The notes under the pieces: generated by a model | The model's database searches: none | What the model was told of the DNA's origin: nothing | The model's input: only the letters and a program-made list of their open reading frames with translations | Program-made: the position numbers and the translations under genes | Shown here: positions 56,403 through 63,397 of the stretch, piece after piece | Position numbering within the stretch: position 1 is the stretch's first letter | How the letters are laid out: each line of letters begins with the position of its first letter | Virus record (IMG/VR): IMGVR_UViG_3300027861_000001 | Location: 1-64,000 of that record | Reading direction: 5' to 3' (one strand) | DNA: 64,000 nucleotides | From: a virus

Positions 56403-56622
56403 AGATATTGGTTATGAGGATGGATGGAAAGAAAGACGTATATCACGTGAATCAGAAGAAGAAAGATTCATGAGGAAATGTAAAGAAATTTCCACCAACA
56501 CAGAAAAGTGTGATAAATGTGAGTTTCGTTATAAGTGTTATACGCTAGAACATAAAGAAACAACTTTATTTGGTGAGGATTTAGGTGCTAAATATCAAAA
56601 AATACGTCACGTAAAGAAATAA
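56389..56622 (+). CDS. Protein with internal CX2CX5C motif
   Basis: 77 residues from ATG 56389 or 56392. Charged helix (WKERRISRESEEERFMRK), motif CDKCEFRYKCYTL at about 43-55, short tail. Motif nearly identical to that at 57692 (CDKCEFRYKCWTS). Confidence 0.75.
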   Translation: MMHIKDIGYEDGWKERRISRESEEERFMRKCKEISTNTEKCDKCEFRYKCYTLEHKETTLFGEDLGAKYQKIRHVKK

Positions 56623-56636
56623 GTTGGAGAAAAAAA

Positions 56637-57134
56637 ATGAGAACTTTAATATCGGTGAACACGGTTGGTGGGAAAGAGCTTCTATCAAAGAGAAGTAAGC
56701 CAGTAAAGAAAGTAACTAAGGAAATAAGAAGCATAGTCGAAGACATGGTAAGAATCCGTGATGAAAGTCATGGAGAAGGTATAGCCGCTCCACAGGTAGG
56801 AGAATTGAAACGTATAATCGCATTGCGGTTAGGCTCGCGGGAAGTCATAGTAATAAATCCACGAATCGAAAGAAGGGATGCAGACACAGATGTAATTGAA
56901 GGTTGCTTAAGTGTTCCTTATTATTATTACACAGTAAGAAGACCTAATAGGTGTGCATTGATTGGAACTGACTTAGAGGGCAATGAAATAAGAATACAAT
57001 GTTATAATTCATTTCGCGCATCATTAGCTTGTCATGAAGTAGACCACTTAGACGGTATAACAATAGATAGAATAGGAATACAAGCACACGAAAAAGAACA
57101 AAAAGAGGAATCAAAACTTGCTTGGGCAGAATAG
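56637..57134 (+). CDS. def: Peptide deformylase
   Basis: 165 residues. Removes the formyl group from nascent proteins. All three motifs present: GIAAPQVG (about 43-50), EGCLSVP (about 84-90) with metal Cys, HEVDHLDG (about 129-136) with the HExxH metal site. Complete, with a lysine-rich end. Phage deformylases are known and thought to help translation-linked processing. Confidence 0.93.
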   Translation: MRTLISVNTVGGKELLSKRSKPVKKVTKEIRSIVEDMVRIRDESHGEGIAAPQVGELKRIIALRLGSREVIVINPRIERRDADTDVIEGCLSVPYYYYTVRRPNRCALIGTDLEGNEIRIQCYNSFRASLACHEVDHLDGITIDRIGIQAHEKEQKEESKLAWAE

Positions 57135-57135
57135 T

Positions 57136-57453
57136 ATGATTGATCGTACCGGTTATGGTTTAGAGGACTTAAACACAGAAAGGTTTGAGAAAAGTAAAAA
57201 CCAACTTGATTTTTACTACCAAAAACTATCGTCTGGTGACAACTTTGTAGTTGTGGACAACGAAGGTGTAGACGTACCTAGTGGTACAGCTGGTAGTATA
57301 CTATATTTTAAGGGGAACGAGAATTGGGTTTGTGAGGTTAGATTGAATGAAGCTTCTGGACGCAAAGAAAGAGGTTTATTTTCTTGGCGCCTAGCTAAGT
57401 GTACAAAAGATTGTAATGCTTGTAATGCAAAGTTCTGGTGCTGGACAAACTGA
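57136..57453 (+). CDS. SH3-like protein with CX2CX5C-WT tail
   Basis: 105 residues from ATG 57136. Helical start, then GDNFVVVDNEGVDVPSGTAG and LFSWRLAKC, tail CNACNAKFWCWTN (Lys for Arg). Coupled to the next gene by TGATG. Confidence 0.85.
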   Translation: MIDRTGYGLEDLNTERFEKSKNQLDFYYQKLSSGDNFVVVDNEGVDVPSGTAGSILYFKGNENWVCEVRLNEASGRKERGLFSWRLAKCTKDCNACNAKFWCWTN

Positions 57454-57704
57454 TGAAATTAGAGAAGGCTGAAAAAGTATTCATAACAGGAAAAACAGAA
57501 GATTGGTGTGATTGTGAGTCTTGCCAAGCACTTTTTGAGGAAGAAGTAATAAATAGACAAGCTATTGTAGCACACAGTAGAAAGTCTTTCATACTTAAGT
57601 TGTTGTCTGGTCGTAGTGTACATATTAATTCCGTAACATATATACAGTGCAAAACACAACCCTGCGACAAGTGTGAATTTAGGTATAAATGCTGGACTAG
57701 TTAA
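57453..57704 (+). CDS. SH3-like protein with CX2CX5C-WT tail, last gene of the block
   Basis: 83 residues from ATG 57453. KVFITGKTEDWCDCESC is shared with 34545 (KVFITGMDDWCDCVDC); tail CDKCEFRYKCWTS. A terminator follows 20 bases later. Confidence 0.87.
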   Translation: MKLEKAEKVFITGKTEDWCDCESCQALFEEEVINRQAIVAHSRKSFILKLLSGRSVHINSVTYIQCKTQPCDKCEFRYKCWTS

Positions 57705-57723
57705 AAGGAAGTTCAGGCATAAA

Positions 57724-57753
57724 AATAGCTCGGTGAAAGCCGAGCTATTGTTT
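57724..57753. terminator. Bidirectional Rho-independent terminator
   Basis: AATAGCTCGG (57724-57733) and CCGAGCTATT (57740-57749), 10 perfect pairs, 6-base loop, followed by G-TTTT on + and by TTTTT on -. Ends both the long rightward block and the convergent leftward block. Confidence 0.92.
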
Positions 57754-57833
57754 TATCTATGGCGATGAGTCTCAAAGTCTCACCCATTCCCAAAAATGCA
57801 TGTGACAACAGTGGGTCTAAGCCTAGTGAGTTG

Positions 57834-57907
57834 CAAGGGTAATAGGATTCGAACCTATAATCTTCTCGGTCAAAGCGAGATGCATTAGCCAGTTATGCTA
57901 TACCCTT
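57834..57907 (-). tRNA. tRNA-Gln(UUG)
   Basis: Minus strand cloverleaf: acceptor AAGGGTA/TACCCTT (7 pairs), D-stem GCAT/ATGC, anticodon stem TCTCG/CGAGA with loop CTTTGAC (anticodon TTG), T-stem ATAGG/CCTAT with loop TTCGAAT, discriminator G. The next bases are CAA, so the CCA end is not encoded and must be added, for example by the phage enzyme at 31892. Confidence 0.93.
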
Positions 57908-57946
57908 ATTTGGTTTTCTTCTCATATCTACACCACAGCGGAATAA

Positions 57947-58651
57947 TTAAATATCTAAAAAGTACAACTCCCAAGTATTGTCTTGTATTTCTACCCAACT
58001 GAAACTATCTTCAAAGTCACCACTATCTGCCAGTAACCCATCAAATTCAGTAGGACAGTGCGAGTGATTAACACATATTTTACTATTATGTTTTTTTGCA
58101 TATTCTCTTGCTCTAAGGTGCATTATACCTACGTTCGTACTCCAATCACCTACATAATCATGTTTCTTATCAGAAAGTGTTTTTCCTTTGAACGGTCTGT
58201 TAGTATGAAGATTGTATAGGAATACTAAAGAGTTAGGAAAACGATCAGCCCACCAGAACAGGAAGTTTCCTATGACTTTATAGAATCCTCCCCATATAAG
58301 GTCAAACTCCCATCCATGTCTGAACATCAGATTTCCATCATCATATTTCTTACACAGTTGTGTTCCTGGTAAATATTCTTGTTTTGCGTTAGAATCATGA
58401 TTTACGGCAACCCACACAGTTGTTAAACCAAGTAAGTTTCTTTGTTTACATGTTTCTTTCAACCGCAACCAAGTCTTAGATTTAAGTATGTTCTTCCACT
58501 TAGCCTTCCAAGGGTCTCCTATATCTCCGTTTAGTACGAGAACATCCGGTTTCTTCTGGTCTACTTTATCTAAGAACTTTGAGATTGGTATGAATCTTTC
58601 ATCTTTATCGTCTATATGAAAGTCACCACAAACAAGATAGTATTTATTCAC
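57947..58651 (-). CDS. Calcineurin-like metallophosphoesterase
   Basis: 234 residues. VCGDFHIDD, LNGDIGDPW, VAVNHDSN and CVNHSHCPT follow the five-motif order of the metallophosphoesterase fold (GDxH, GDxxD, GNH-like with Ala-Val-Asn, H, HxH). Possible substrates are nucleic acid ends or nucleotides; not determinable. Last gene before the terminator. Confidence 0.85.
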   Translation of the reverse strand: MNKYYLVCGDFHIDDKDERFIPISKFLDKVDQKKPDVLVLNGDIGDPWKAKWKNILKSKTWLRLKETCKQRNLLGLTTVWVAVNHDSNAKQEYLPGTQLCKKYDDGNLMFRHGWEFDLIWGGFYKVIGNFLFWWADRFPNSLVFLYNLHTNRPFKGKTLSDKKHDYVGDWSTNVGIMHLRAREYAKKHNSKICVNHSHCPTEFDGLLADSGDFEDSFSWVEIQDNTWELYFLDI

Positions 58652-58655
58652 TCTC

Positions 58656-58988
58656 TCACCTCTTTCCTACTATTATAAACTCCTGTAAATCTCTTGGAGA
58701 CACATACCACATCCCAATTTTGTAATCAGCATAATCAACTTCTTTCTTCTGTAAATAAAATTTTACATTATCATCAGTCCTATACTCTATATAATATGCA
58801 CGATTACTATCAATTCTCCAACGCTGATCAACTGGTATATGTAAAGCATTTTTAATTATTTGATTATTAGATATCTCTACATAATCACCACGCCCACCAT
58901 GAACTATTCTTTTAAACCCAATTGTTACCTGTACATCGGTGTTTGTGGTTAACCAAAAGTTGCCACCGTTATGTGCATAGTTGTTCAT
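58656..58988 (-). CDS. Conserved small protein, unknown function
   Basis: 110 residues. DYVEISNNQIIKNALHIP, WRIDSNRAYYIEYRTDD and LQKKEVDYADYKIGMWYVSP have the look of a recurring phage family. Beta-rich. Weak GAAAG site. Confidence 0.7.
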   Translation of the reverse strand: MNNYAHNGGNFWLTTNTDVQVTIGFKRIVHGGRGDYVEISNNQIIKNALHIPVDQRWRIDSNRAYYIEYRTDDNVKFYLQKKEVDYADYKIGMWYVSPRDLQEFIIVGKR

Positions 58989-58998
58989 TGCTTTCCTA

Positions 58999-59208
58999 CT
59001 AAAGTCTTATTACTTCACTAACACCATGTCCACAACAGGCACTCGCTATTCCTTTCAGAGTACCAAGACAGGCATCTTGTCCTTTGTAAGGAAATCTATT
59101 ACACTTCTTACACGGTCTTGAATCATCATAAAGTTGATGGGTATCCTCATACAACCACTTATCACCTTCATACACAATAACCCATCCTCTAGAGTATGAT
59201 CGTATCAT
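58999..59208 (-). CDS. Small Cys-rich conserved phage protein
   Basis: 69 residues. RPCKKCNRFPYKGQDACLG and SACCGHGV match a frequent phage pattern (C-x2-C...DACLG...ACCGHG), probably metal-binding. TAATG overlap with upstream gene. Confidence 0.77.
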   Translation of the reverse strand: MIRSYSRGWVIVYEGDKWLYEDTHQLYDDSRPCKKCNRFPYKGQDACLGTLKGIASACCGHGVSEVIRL

Positions 59209-59396
59209 TATTCCTCTCCTAAACGCTTATTCCAAAGTCTAATTGCCTCATATTTATTATCATCACTTACGCACGGTGTAACATCACACACATCGCTTCT
59301 ACATTCAACATAGAAAGTTGCAAATCCTTCATATCCACTACCAGCCCATACAGTAGGTAATTCTCCACAGAACGGACATGGTTTCAAGTCATCCAT
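59208..59396 (-). CDS. Lar-like (restriction alleviation) zinc-finger protein
   Basis: 62 residues. LKPCPFCGELPTVW, VECRSDVCDV and EAIRLWNKRL follow the Lar/Rac pattern PCPFCG ... C-x(n)-C ... A-x2-WN-x-R. Lar proteins modulate host type I restriction; similarity alone does not prove that activity here. GGAGG site upstream. Confidence 0.72.
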   Translation of the reverse strand: MDDLKPCPFCGELPTVWAGSGYEGFATFYVECRSDVCDVTPCVSDDNKYEAIRLWNKRLGEE

Positions 59397-59560
59397 TACC
59401 TTTCCTCCCCTAATTGCTTAATCAGTGCTTGCCAACCCTCGCTTCGTTTATGCCCCTCAATAAGACCATCAGCTATTATTTTGTTGTTTACCTTGACAAT
59501 ATATTTATAGTTCGAAATTTCAGCTAGCTCACTAATATTCCACATGTGAATTATTAACAT
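59396..59560 (-). CDS. 54-residue protein, unknown function
   Basis: MLIIHMWNISELAEISNYKY, then a short alpha/beta end (EGWQALIKQLGEER). Stop overlaps the next start as TAATG and contains its GGGGAGG site. Start lies 3 bases after the upstream stop. Confidence 0.65.
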   Translation of the reverse strand: MLIIHMWNISELAEISNYKYIVKVNNKIIADGLIEGHKRSEGWQALIKQLGEER

Positions 59561-59562
59561 AT

Positions 59563-59892
59563 CTACTTCCCACCATTATCCACCGTTAACTTCCAACCTT
59601 CTTCTTTCATATCTTTTACTACGGTTTTCTCCATATTTACAAACCAGTTGCTTAGGTGGTTGCTTTCATGCTTTTGCTTCTTCGCTATCACTCCCAACAT
59701 GCGTGAGCCATCAGGTCGTTTGAGGGCTAGGATGGCACTGATATCACCATCTCTTGAACATTCCACAAGTATACATGTGCGGTTGTAATTCGGACTTCTA
59801 GGGTTTTCTCTGTCAGTCTTAAATGTCCTACTCCCACACTTTAAACAGAGAACATCCCTTATCGCCTCCTTTACTTCTTCATATTCGCTCAT
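59563..59892 (-). CDS. Unknown 109-residue protein
   Basis: CLKCGS near residue 16-21 with further Cys at about 40 and 45, then basic and acidic helices (VVKDMKEEGWKL). Possibly a small zinc site. Overlaps upstream by 14 bases. Confidence 0.7.
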   Translation of the reverse strand: MSEYEEVKEAIRDVLCLKCGSRTFKTDRENPRSPNYNRTCILVECSRDGDISAILALKRPDGSRMLGVIAKKQKHESNHLSNWFVNMEKTVVKDMKEEGWKLTVDNGGK

Positions 59893-60169
59893 CTTTCACC
59901 ACCTTATAAATTGTATCTGCGAGGGTATCAAAATAGTTTTTATCACCATAAATAAAAACACCTTCACACAGATTAAAAACTTTTAACCTTTGACTGACAG
60001 TAAGCTTAGGCCACATCCACTCAAACAGTATATTCATATCTTGAGGTGGGAGTTGCATCAAAACCTCACCGTCAGGAGTGTTGTACGATATTACCTTGCA
60101 CGGTCCCATATGAGAACTCCATTCCCACCCCGCCCACTCGCATAGCTCTTGCCATTGCCCATCTTCCAT
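59879..60169 (-). CDS. Unknown 96-residue protein
   Basis: Start at 60169 because AGGAGG lies 7 bases before it. WQELCEWAGWEWSSHMGPC then LPPQDMNILFEWMWPKL: aromatic, helical. Not recognised. Confidence 0.7.
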   Translation of the reverse strand: MEDGQWQELCEWAGWEWSSHMGPCKVISYNTPDGEVLMQLPPQDMNILFEWMWPKLTVSQRLKVFNLCEGVFIYGDKNYFDTLADTIYKVVKDERI

Positions 60170-60189
60170 CAGATACCTCCTGTTATGAA

Positions 60190-60219
60190 ATTGCACCCCT
60201 AAACCAATAGAGGTGCAAT
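60190..60219 (-). terminator. Possible terminator hairpin
   Basis: ATTGCACCCCT and AGAGGTGCAAT pair with one mismatch around an 8-base loop. On the minus strand only a short TTTC follows, so termination may be partial. Confidence 0.45.
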
Positions 60220-60222
60220 CGT

Positions 60223-60315
60223 CTACCTATCATTCTTGATATAATGCCTTACGACACATATTGTTGTTATAAATATTACAACTGACACCACAAGTATACT
60301 AGCTAATACTACCAT
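60223..60315 (-). CDS. 30-residue membrane peptide
   Basis: MVVLASILVVSVVIFITTIC then VVRHYIKNDR: one transmembrane helix with a basic end. AGAGGAG site; overlaps the upstream gene by 17 bases. Confidence 0.5.
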   Translation of the reverse strand: MVVLASILVVSVVIFITTICVVRHYIKNDR

Positions 60316-60556
60316 TCGTCTCCTCTGTTGTTACCGCTAAAGCTTCAACACCGTATAGTGCAACTAGCTTTATCTTTTCATCCGAAAGTTTACCAGTACC
60401 TTTTTTAAATCCCCATTTAGCTCTTAACCTCCCATTTTTCTTAATTTCTTCTTTAATATACCTTAATTCTGTTAAGACAAGCTTCCCTGCCCAACCAGGA
60501 ATTAATAATCTTTTAGCATAAAACTCAGTAAGATGTTTGTCTTTACCTTTACTCAC
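60299..60556 (-). CDS. Unknown small basic protein
   Basis: 85 residues, starts MSKGKDKHLTEFYAKRLLIP; basic helices with GRLRAKWGFKKGTGK. Overlaps the HNH gene by 8 bases, so it may assist it. Not recognised. Confidence 0.68.
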   Translation of the reverse strand: MSKGKDKHLTEFYAKRLLIPGWAGKLVLTELRYIKEEIKKNGRLRAKWGFKKGTGKLSDEKIKLVALYGVEALAVTTEETNGSIS

Positions 60557-60887
60557 AGCAGACCAACTCCCCTATATAGTTTGGAGGATTGTTTCGATTA
60601 TTACGTCTATCAACAGCTCGTTGTTGCGGAGTTTTGGCTGGTGGAGGTGGATGCTTTTTAATATGACACTCTGGACACAAAACTTGTATATTATCTCTGT
60701 CATCATGACCACCATCCTCAAGGTGAACTATATGATGACATTGCAATTCCTCAACCTCACTACACTCTTCACACTTACCAACCTCTGAACGTATCTCTTG
60801 TAGTTTTTTACTCCTCTCAATACCAGCTAATTCTAATATAACACGTTCACGATTAGTAAGTAGCTCTTTTGGGCCAAATCTATTCAT
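60549..60887 (-). CDS. HNH endonuclease
   Basis: 112 residues. CEECSEVEELQCHHIVHLED then GGHDDRDNIQVLCPECHIKK: the CX2C zinc pair, HH catalytic pair, D-N and C-x2-C-H of the HNH fold. The C-terminal Pro/Arg-rich extension may bind DNA. Could act in packaging, homing or host DNA cleavage; no intron or intein context seen. Confidence 0.85.
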   Translation of the reverse strand: MNRFGPKELLTNRERVILELAGIERSKKLQEIRSEVGKCEECSEVEELQCHHIVHLEDGGHDDRDNIQVLCPECHIKKHPPPPAKTPQQRAVDRRNNRNNPPNYIGELVCCE

Positions 60888-61146
60888 CCTCTACTTCCTT
60901 TACAAGTTGGTTCCAATCTTCTTCTCTCAGCGATAACTCTTGAGTACGACAATCTCTAAACAAGCTATACTCGTTTCCTGACATACACGGGTACAAAGCG
61001 TTAACTACTTTTTTAAGTTGCGCTTTGGCTACAACATCAAACAGTCCTATAGCGTCTACTTCCCAATGTGGGTTCTTGTCTAATGCCTCAGTCCACACTT
61101 TTTCTGTCTCTTCCTTAGTTAATAAATAAGATACTTCTTTATCCAT
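60880..61146 (-). CDS. Unknown 88-residue protein
   Basis: Helical (LTKEETEKVWTEALDKNPHW; KAQLKKVVNALYP). Acidic end. AGGATGG ribosome site. Not recognised. Confidence 0.68.
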   Translation of the reverse strand: MDKEVSYLLTKEETEKVWTEALDKNPHWEVDAIGLFDVVAKAQLKKVVNALYPCMSGNEYSLFRDCRTQELSLREEDWNQLVKEVEDE

Positions 61147-61244
61147 TTTACCATCCTATTCGATTTTCGTTCTTCAAACATATAACAGTCACCGAACGAG
61201 TTTTGATTCATACAGGAATAAATACACCTACCACAATCTTTCAT
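61119..61244 (-). CDS. 41-residue Cys-rich peptide
   Basis: MKDCGRCIYSCMNQNSFGDC, then a basic end. CX2CX3C followed by a fourth Cys. ATG overlaps the upstream TGA (TGATG), so translation is likely. May be a shortened relative of the CX2CX5C module. Confidence 0.5.
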   Translation of the reverse strand: MKDCGRCIYSCMNQNSFGDCYMFEERKSNRMVKWIKKYLIY

Positions 61245-61708
61245 CAAATACTCTCCCATTTATCATCAAGCCACCGCTTACCAAACTTTTCTTCCATTAC
61301 AAACGCTAACCAAAGTTTCTCACCTGAATCGAATACATTTGTTGGAACACAAACATAAGCCTCATCACAGTACTGCTCATTCATCCACGCAACGAAACAC
61401 AAGAAAGCTGCTTCGATGTAGAAGGAAGAATACACTATCTCATCCTGTAATGCATAATATTGTCCAATAATTTCCTGTAGTTGGTCTTGCCGTGGAAGCC
61501 AAATATGGTACGCATCGTCCGGTATTACTTGTGCAAAACAACTTCCATTAACTATAGTTTTACAACTGCACACTGGACAACCTGTATAATCAAGGTTTGT
61601 TACTTCAAGGCATTTCGTGCATCCGTGGAAATTTCTACTCTCGATTACATACTTCTCTTGTACCTCAGCACAGTTGCACATCTTAATATAAGTTTTTGAA
61701 TTATCCAT
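61244..61708 (-). CDS. Zinc-ribbon plus conserved phage domain, unknown function
   Basis: 154 residues. N-terminal CNCAEVQ, CTKCLE and CPVCSC ribbons, then DDAYHIWLPRQDQLQEIIGQ and a helical end (KLWLAFVMEEKFGKRW). The PRQDQLQE segment recurs in phages with no assigned role. Confidence 0.75.
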   Translation of the reverse strand: MDNSKTYIKMCNCAEVQEKYVIESRNFHGCTKCLEVTNLDYTGCPVCSCKTIVNGSCFAQVIPDDAYHIWLPRQDQLQEIIGQYYALQDEIVYSSFYIEAAFLCFVAWMNEQYCDEAYVCVPTNVFDSGEKLWLAFVMEEKFGKRWLDDKWESI

Positions 61709-61711
61709 TAC

Positions 61712-61978
61712 TTATCTCCATTCTACTTTTACACCAAAAACCTTAGACATTAACCAGTATCTAACCCTGTTTCTTTTACTCCTTTCTATGTGATAACAAA
61801 ACTTTAAAGTACCAAAATTATCACCAAAAGAAACTTCAATATTGTGATTTTCTAAATTAACCGACAGTGATCCCCAGTGATCATCTTGCTCACAAATATT
61901 TTCTACTTGTGTGAAGCACCTAAACCTATCTATACACGTATCACACTTGTTCTTTTTTTTTCTCCAAGGCTTTCTCAT
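61712..61978 (-). CDS. Protein with N-terminal CX2CX5C motif
   Basis: 88 residues. Basic start (RKPWRKKKNK), motif CDTCIDRFRCFTQ at about 12-24, then a beta-rich domain (SVNLENHNIEVSFGDNFG). Another front-end copy of the module. Overlaps upstream by 4. Confidence 0.8.
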   Translation of the reverse strand: MRKPWRKKKNKCDTCIDRFRCFTQVENICEQDDHWGSLSVNLENHNIEVSFGDNFGTLKFCYHIERSKRNRVRYWLMSKVFGVKVEWR

Positions 61979-62262
61979 AATCCCGCTTCTTTAACTTTGC
62001 GAACTGCTTCCTCTTCTGTTAGTTTTCCTTTCTCAACATCTCGAATCAAAGGATAGAGAACCCAGTGAATATCGACACACACAGCTAATAAGTCGTTTAT
62101 CTCGTCATACAACTCCTTAATGTTAGTAGACTCAGGTCGATCTGGATGCCAATTAAAGTAACCAAACCGTCTAGCTTTGCCAAGAGCTTTGAACACTTCC
62201 CCTACTTCTTCCAATAACTTGTCCTGAAGTCCACCTATATTCTTATAATCTTTATGACTCAT
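61975..62262 (-). CDS. MazG-like nucleotide pyrophosphohydrolase
   Basis: 95 residues, all helical. KLLEEVGEVFKALGKARRFG supplies the ExxE helix and ELYDEINDLLAVCVDI the ExxD helix of the MazG/dUTPase all-alpha NTP pyrophosphatase fold. Single-domain size fits phage MazG. May clear dNTP or (p)ppGpp; in Z-base phages a MazG relative makes dGMP from dGTP. Confidence 0.78.
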   Translation of the reverse strand: MSHKDYKNIGGLQDKLLEEVGEVFKALGKARRFGYFNWHPDRPESTNIKELYDEINDLLAVCVDIHWVLYPLIRDVEKGKLTEEEAVRKVKEAGL

Positions 62263-62282
62263 AATCTACTCCATTTCTTTTG

Positions 62283-62364
62283 CGGAAGGTGAGAGATTCG
62301 AACTCCCAAGGCTTTTATACCTGCTGTTTTCAAGACAGTTTACTTCACCAATAGCAGACCTTCC
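62283..62364 (-). tRNA. tRNA-Ser(UGA)
   Basis: Minus strand: acceptor GGAAGGT/ACCTTCC, anticodon loop CTTGAAA (anticodon TGA) on stem CTGT/ACAG, long variable arm with AGG/CCT pairing, T-loop TTCGAAT, discriminator G followed by CAA. CCA not encoded. Confidence 0.9.
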
Positions 62365-62367
62365 ATC

Positions 62368-62652
62368 TTAACTCGTCCAACAGACAAATCTTGCAATACA
62401 ATCTTCACAATCAGGACACGGTAGTTTATCTATCTTTTCATGAAAATGCCTTAGCACTTCATACTTTATACCATTCTTCACTTCTTCATGAGTTTCGTAA
62501 CAATTGTTACAATCCCAGCATTCGTGTATCCAAGAGTCATAATCAACTATATCCCAAGAATTTAATTCGTTGTGTCTGTCTTTAGAAGTATAAACCCAAC
62601 CCCAACACACCCAAACTGAACCACAATAGTCGCATGTTCTTAAATTATTCAT
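62368..62652 (-). CDS. Multi-knuckle protein with CX2CX5C-WT tail
   Basis: 94 residues from ATG 62652. CDYCG near the front, CWDCNNC in the middle, CPDCEDCIARFVCWTS at the end. Trp-rich. Its start overlaps the upstream stop by 8 bases; the stop lies 4 bases from the tRNA-Ser 5' end. Confidence 0.82.
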   Translation of the reverse strand: MNNLRTCDYCGSVWVCWGWVYTSKDRHNELNSWDIVDYDSWIHECWDCNNCYETHEEVKNGIKYEVLRHFHEKIDKLPCPDCEDCIARFVCWTS

Positions 62653-62929
62653 AATATAACATATCCAAGCTGTCAGTCCAGCACGGAAACTTATATTTAC
62701 ATTCGTCACAATTATAAGGTACTATTTCCCACGGATACATCCACACACTAAAGAAGAATGATGGATTGCTGGTTGTAATACTTACCAAATACAATTCACC
62801 TCTTGGTGCTTTAGTTTCAGCTGTTACGATTCTTACATCAAACTCTCTACTTGTAAATGTACCCTGCCAAGTCTCGTCCAAATGAACTCCATTTGGTAAA
62901 CAGACCTTGTCGTCAACTTCAAACTTCAT
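62645..62929 (-). CDS. SH3-like protein with CX2CX5C-WT motif
   Basis: 94 residues. KFEVDDKVCLPNGVHLDE barrel start, SVWMYPWEIVPYN, motif CDECKYKFPCWTDSLDM followed by LYYE: tail lengthened by about eight residues. Flanked by tRNA genes. Confidence 0.83.
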   Translation of the reverse strand: MKFEVDDKVCLPNGVHLDETWQGTFTSREFDVRIVTAETKAPRGELYLVSITTSNPSFFFSVWMYPWEIVPYNCDECKYKFPCWTDSLDMLYYE

Positions 62930-62933
62930 TTTG

Positions 62934-63006
62934 AGCCCCCAGTAGGAATCGAACCCACAACCTATCGCTTACAAGGCGATTGCTCTTCCAGTTGAGCTAT
63001 GGAGGC
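62934..63006 (-). tRNA. tRNA-Thr(UGU)
   Basis: Minus strand: acceptor GCCTCCA/TGGGGGC, D-stem GCTC/GAGC, anticodon stem ATCGC/GCGAT with loop CTTGTAA (anticodon TGT), T-loop TTCGATT, discriminator T followed by CAA. CCA not encoded. Confidence 0.92.
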
Positions 63007-63011
63007 GTAGT

Positions 63012-63257
63012 TTACTTTCCTCTTATAGCAAGTATGAACAAAACTAACCACGCTGTTGCGTTTATGCATGTTGCCACTATTGATGCCACCAATCCCATAC
63101 TACCAAATACACCAGCCAAACAAAACAAGCACAATGCTGTCATACCTGAACTAAACTTACTTACATAAATACCCTGCAAAGCCATTTTAATTTGTGGGAT
63201 TAGCATAAATCCCAAAGACATTATCAAGACAGTAGTTACATAGTCCTGCCAAATCAT
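63012..63257 (-). CDS. Small polytopic membrane protein
   Basis: 81 residues from ATG 63257 (TGATG). Three hydrophobic helices (TVLIMSLGFMLIPQI; MTALCLFCLAGVFGSMGLV; CINATAWLVLFILAI). Resembles SemiSWEET-like or phage membrane proteins in size; not assigned. Confidence 0.65.
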   Translation of the reverse strand: MIWQDYVTTVLIMSLGFMLIPQIKMALQGIYVSKFSSGMTALCLFCLAGVFGSMGLVASIVATCINATAWLVLFILAIRGK

Positions 63258-63397
63258 CACTTACCCTTCTTTTTCTTATTCCTTTTAGTAACGGCGTTTT
63301 TATACATTTCTCCTAAACCACCACCGTGCCTAGGTATATTCTCTTTTTTAGTTTTTTGTTTCCTGTCTCTTCTTTGCCACTTGTATTCGCTTGACAT
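63257..63397 (-). CDS. 46-residue very basic protein
   Basis: MSSEYKWQRRDRKQKTKKEN, a GGGLGEMYKN turn, then KRNKKKKGK. Overlaps both neighbours by 1-3 bases (TAATG, TGATG). Probably binds DNA or RNA; could be virion-associated since the upstream gene may be structural. Confidence 0.65.
   Translation of the reverse strand: MSSEYKWQRRDRKQKTKKENIPRHGGGLGEMYKNAVTKRNKKKKGK

Noticed and set aside
57781-57833. A further RNA gene between terminator and tRNA-Gln
   Set aside because: No cloverleaf or convincing fold could be drawn.
60537-60788. + strand open frame opposite the HNH gene
   Set aside because: Complement shadow of the HNH gene without a ribosome site.
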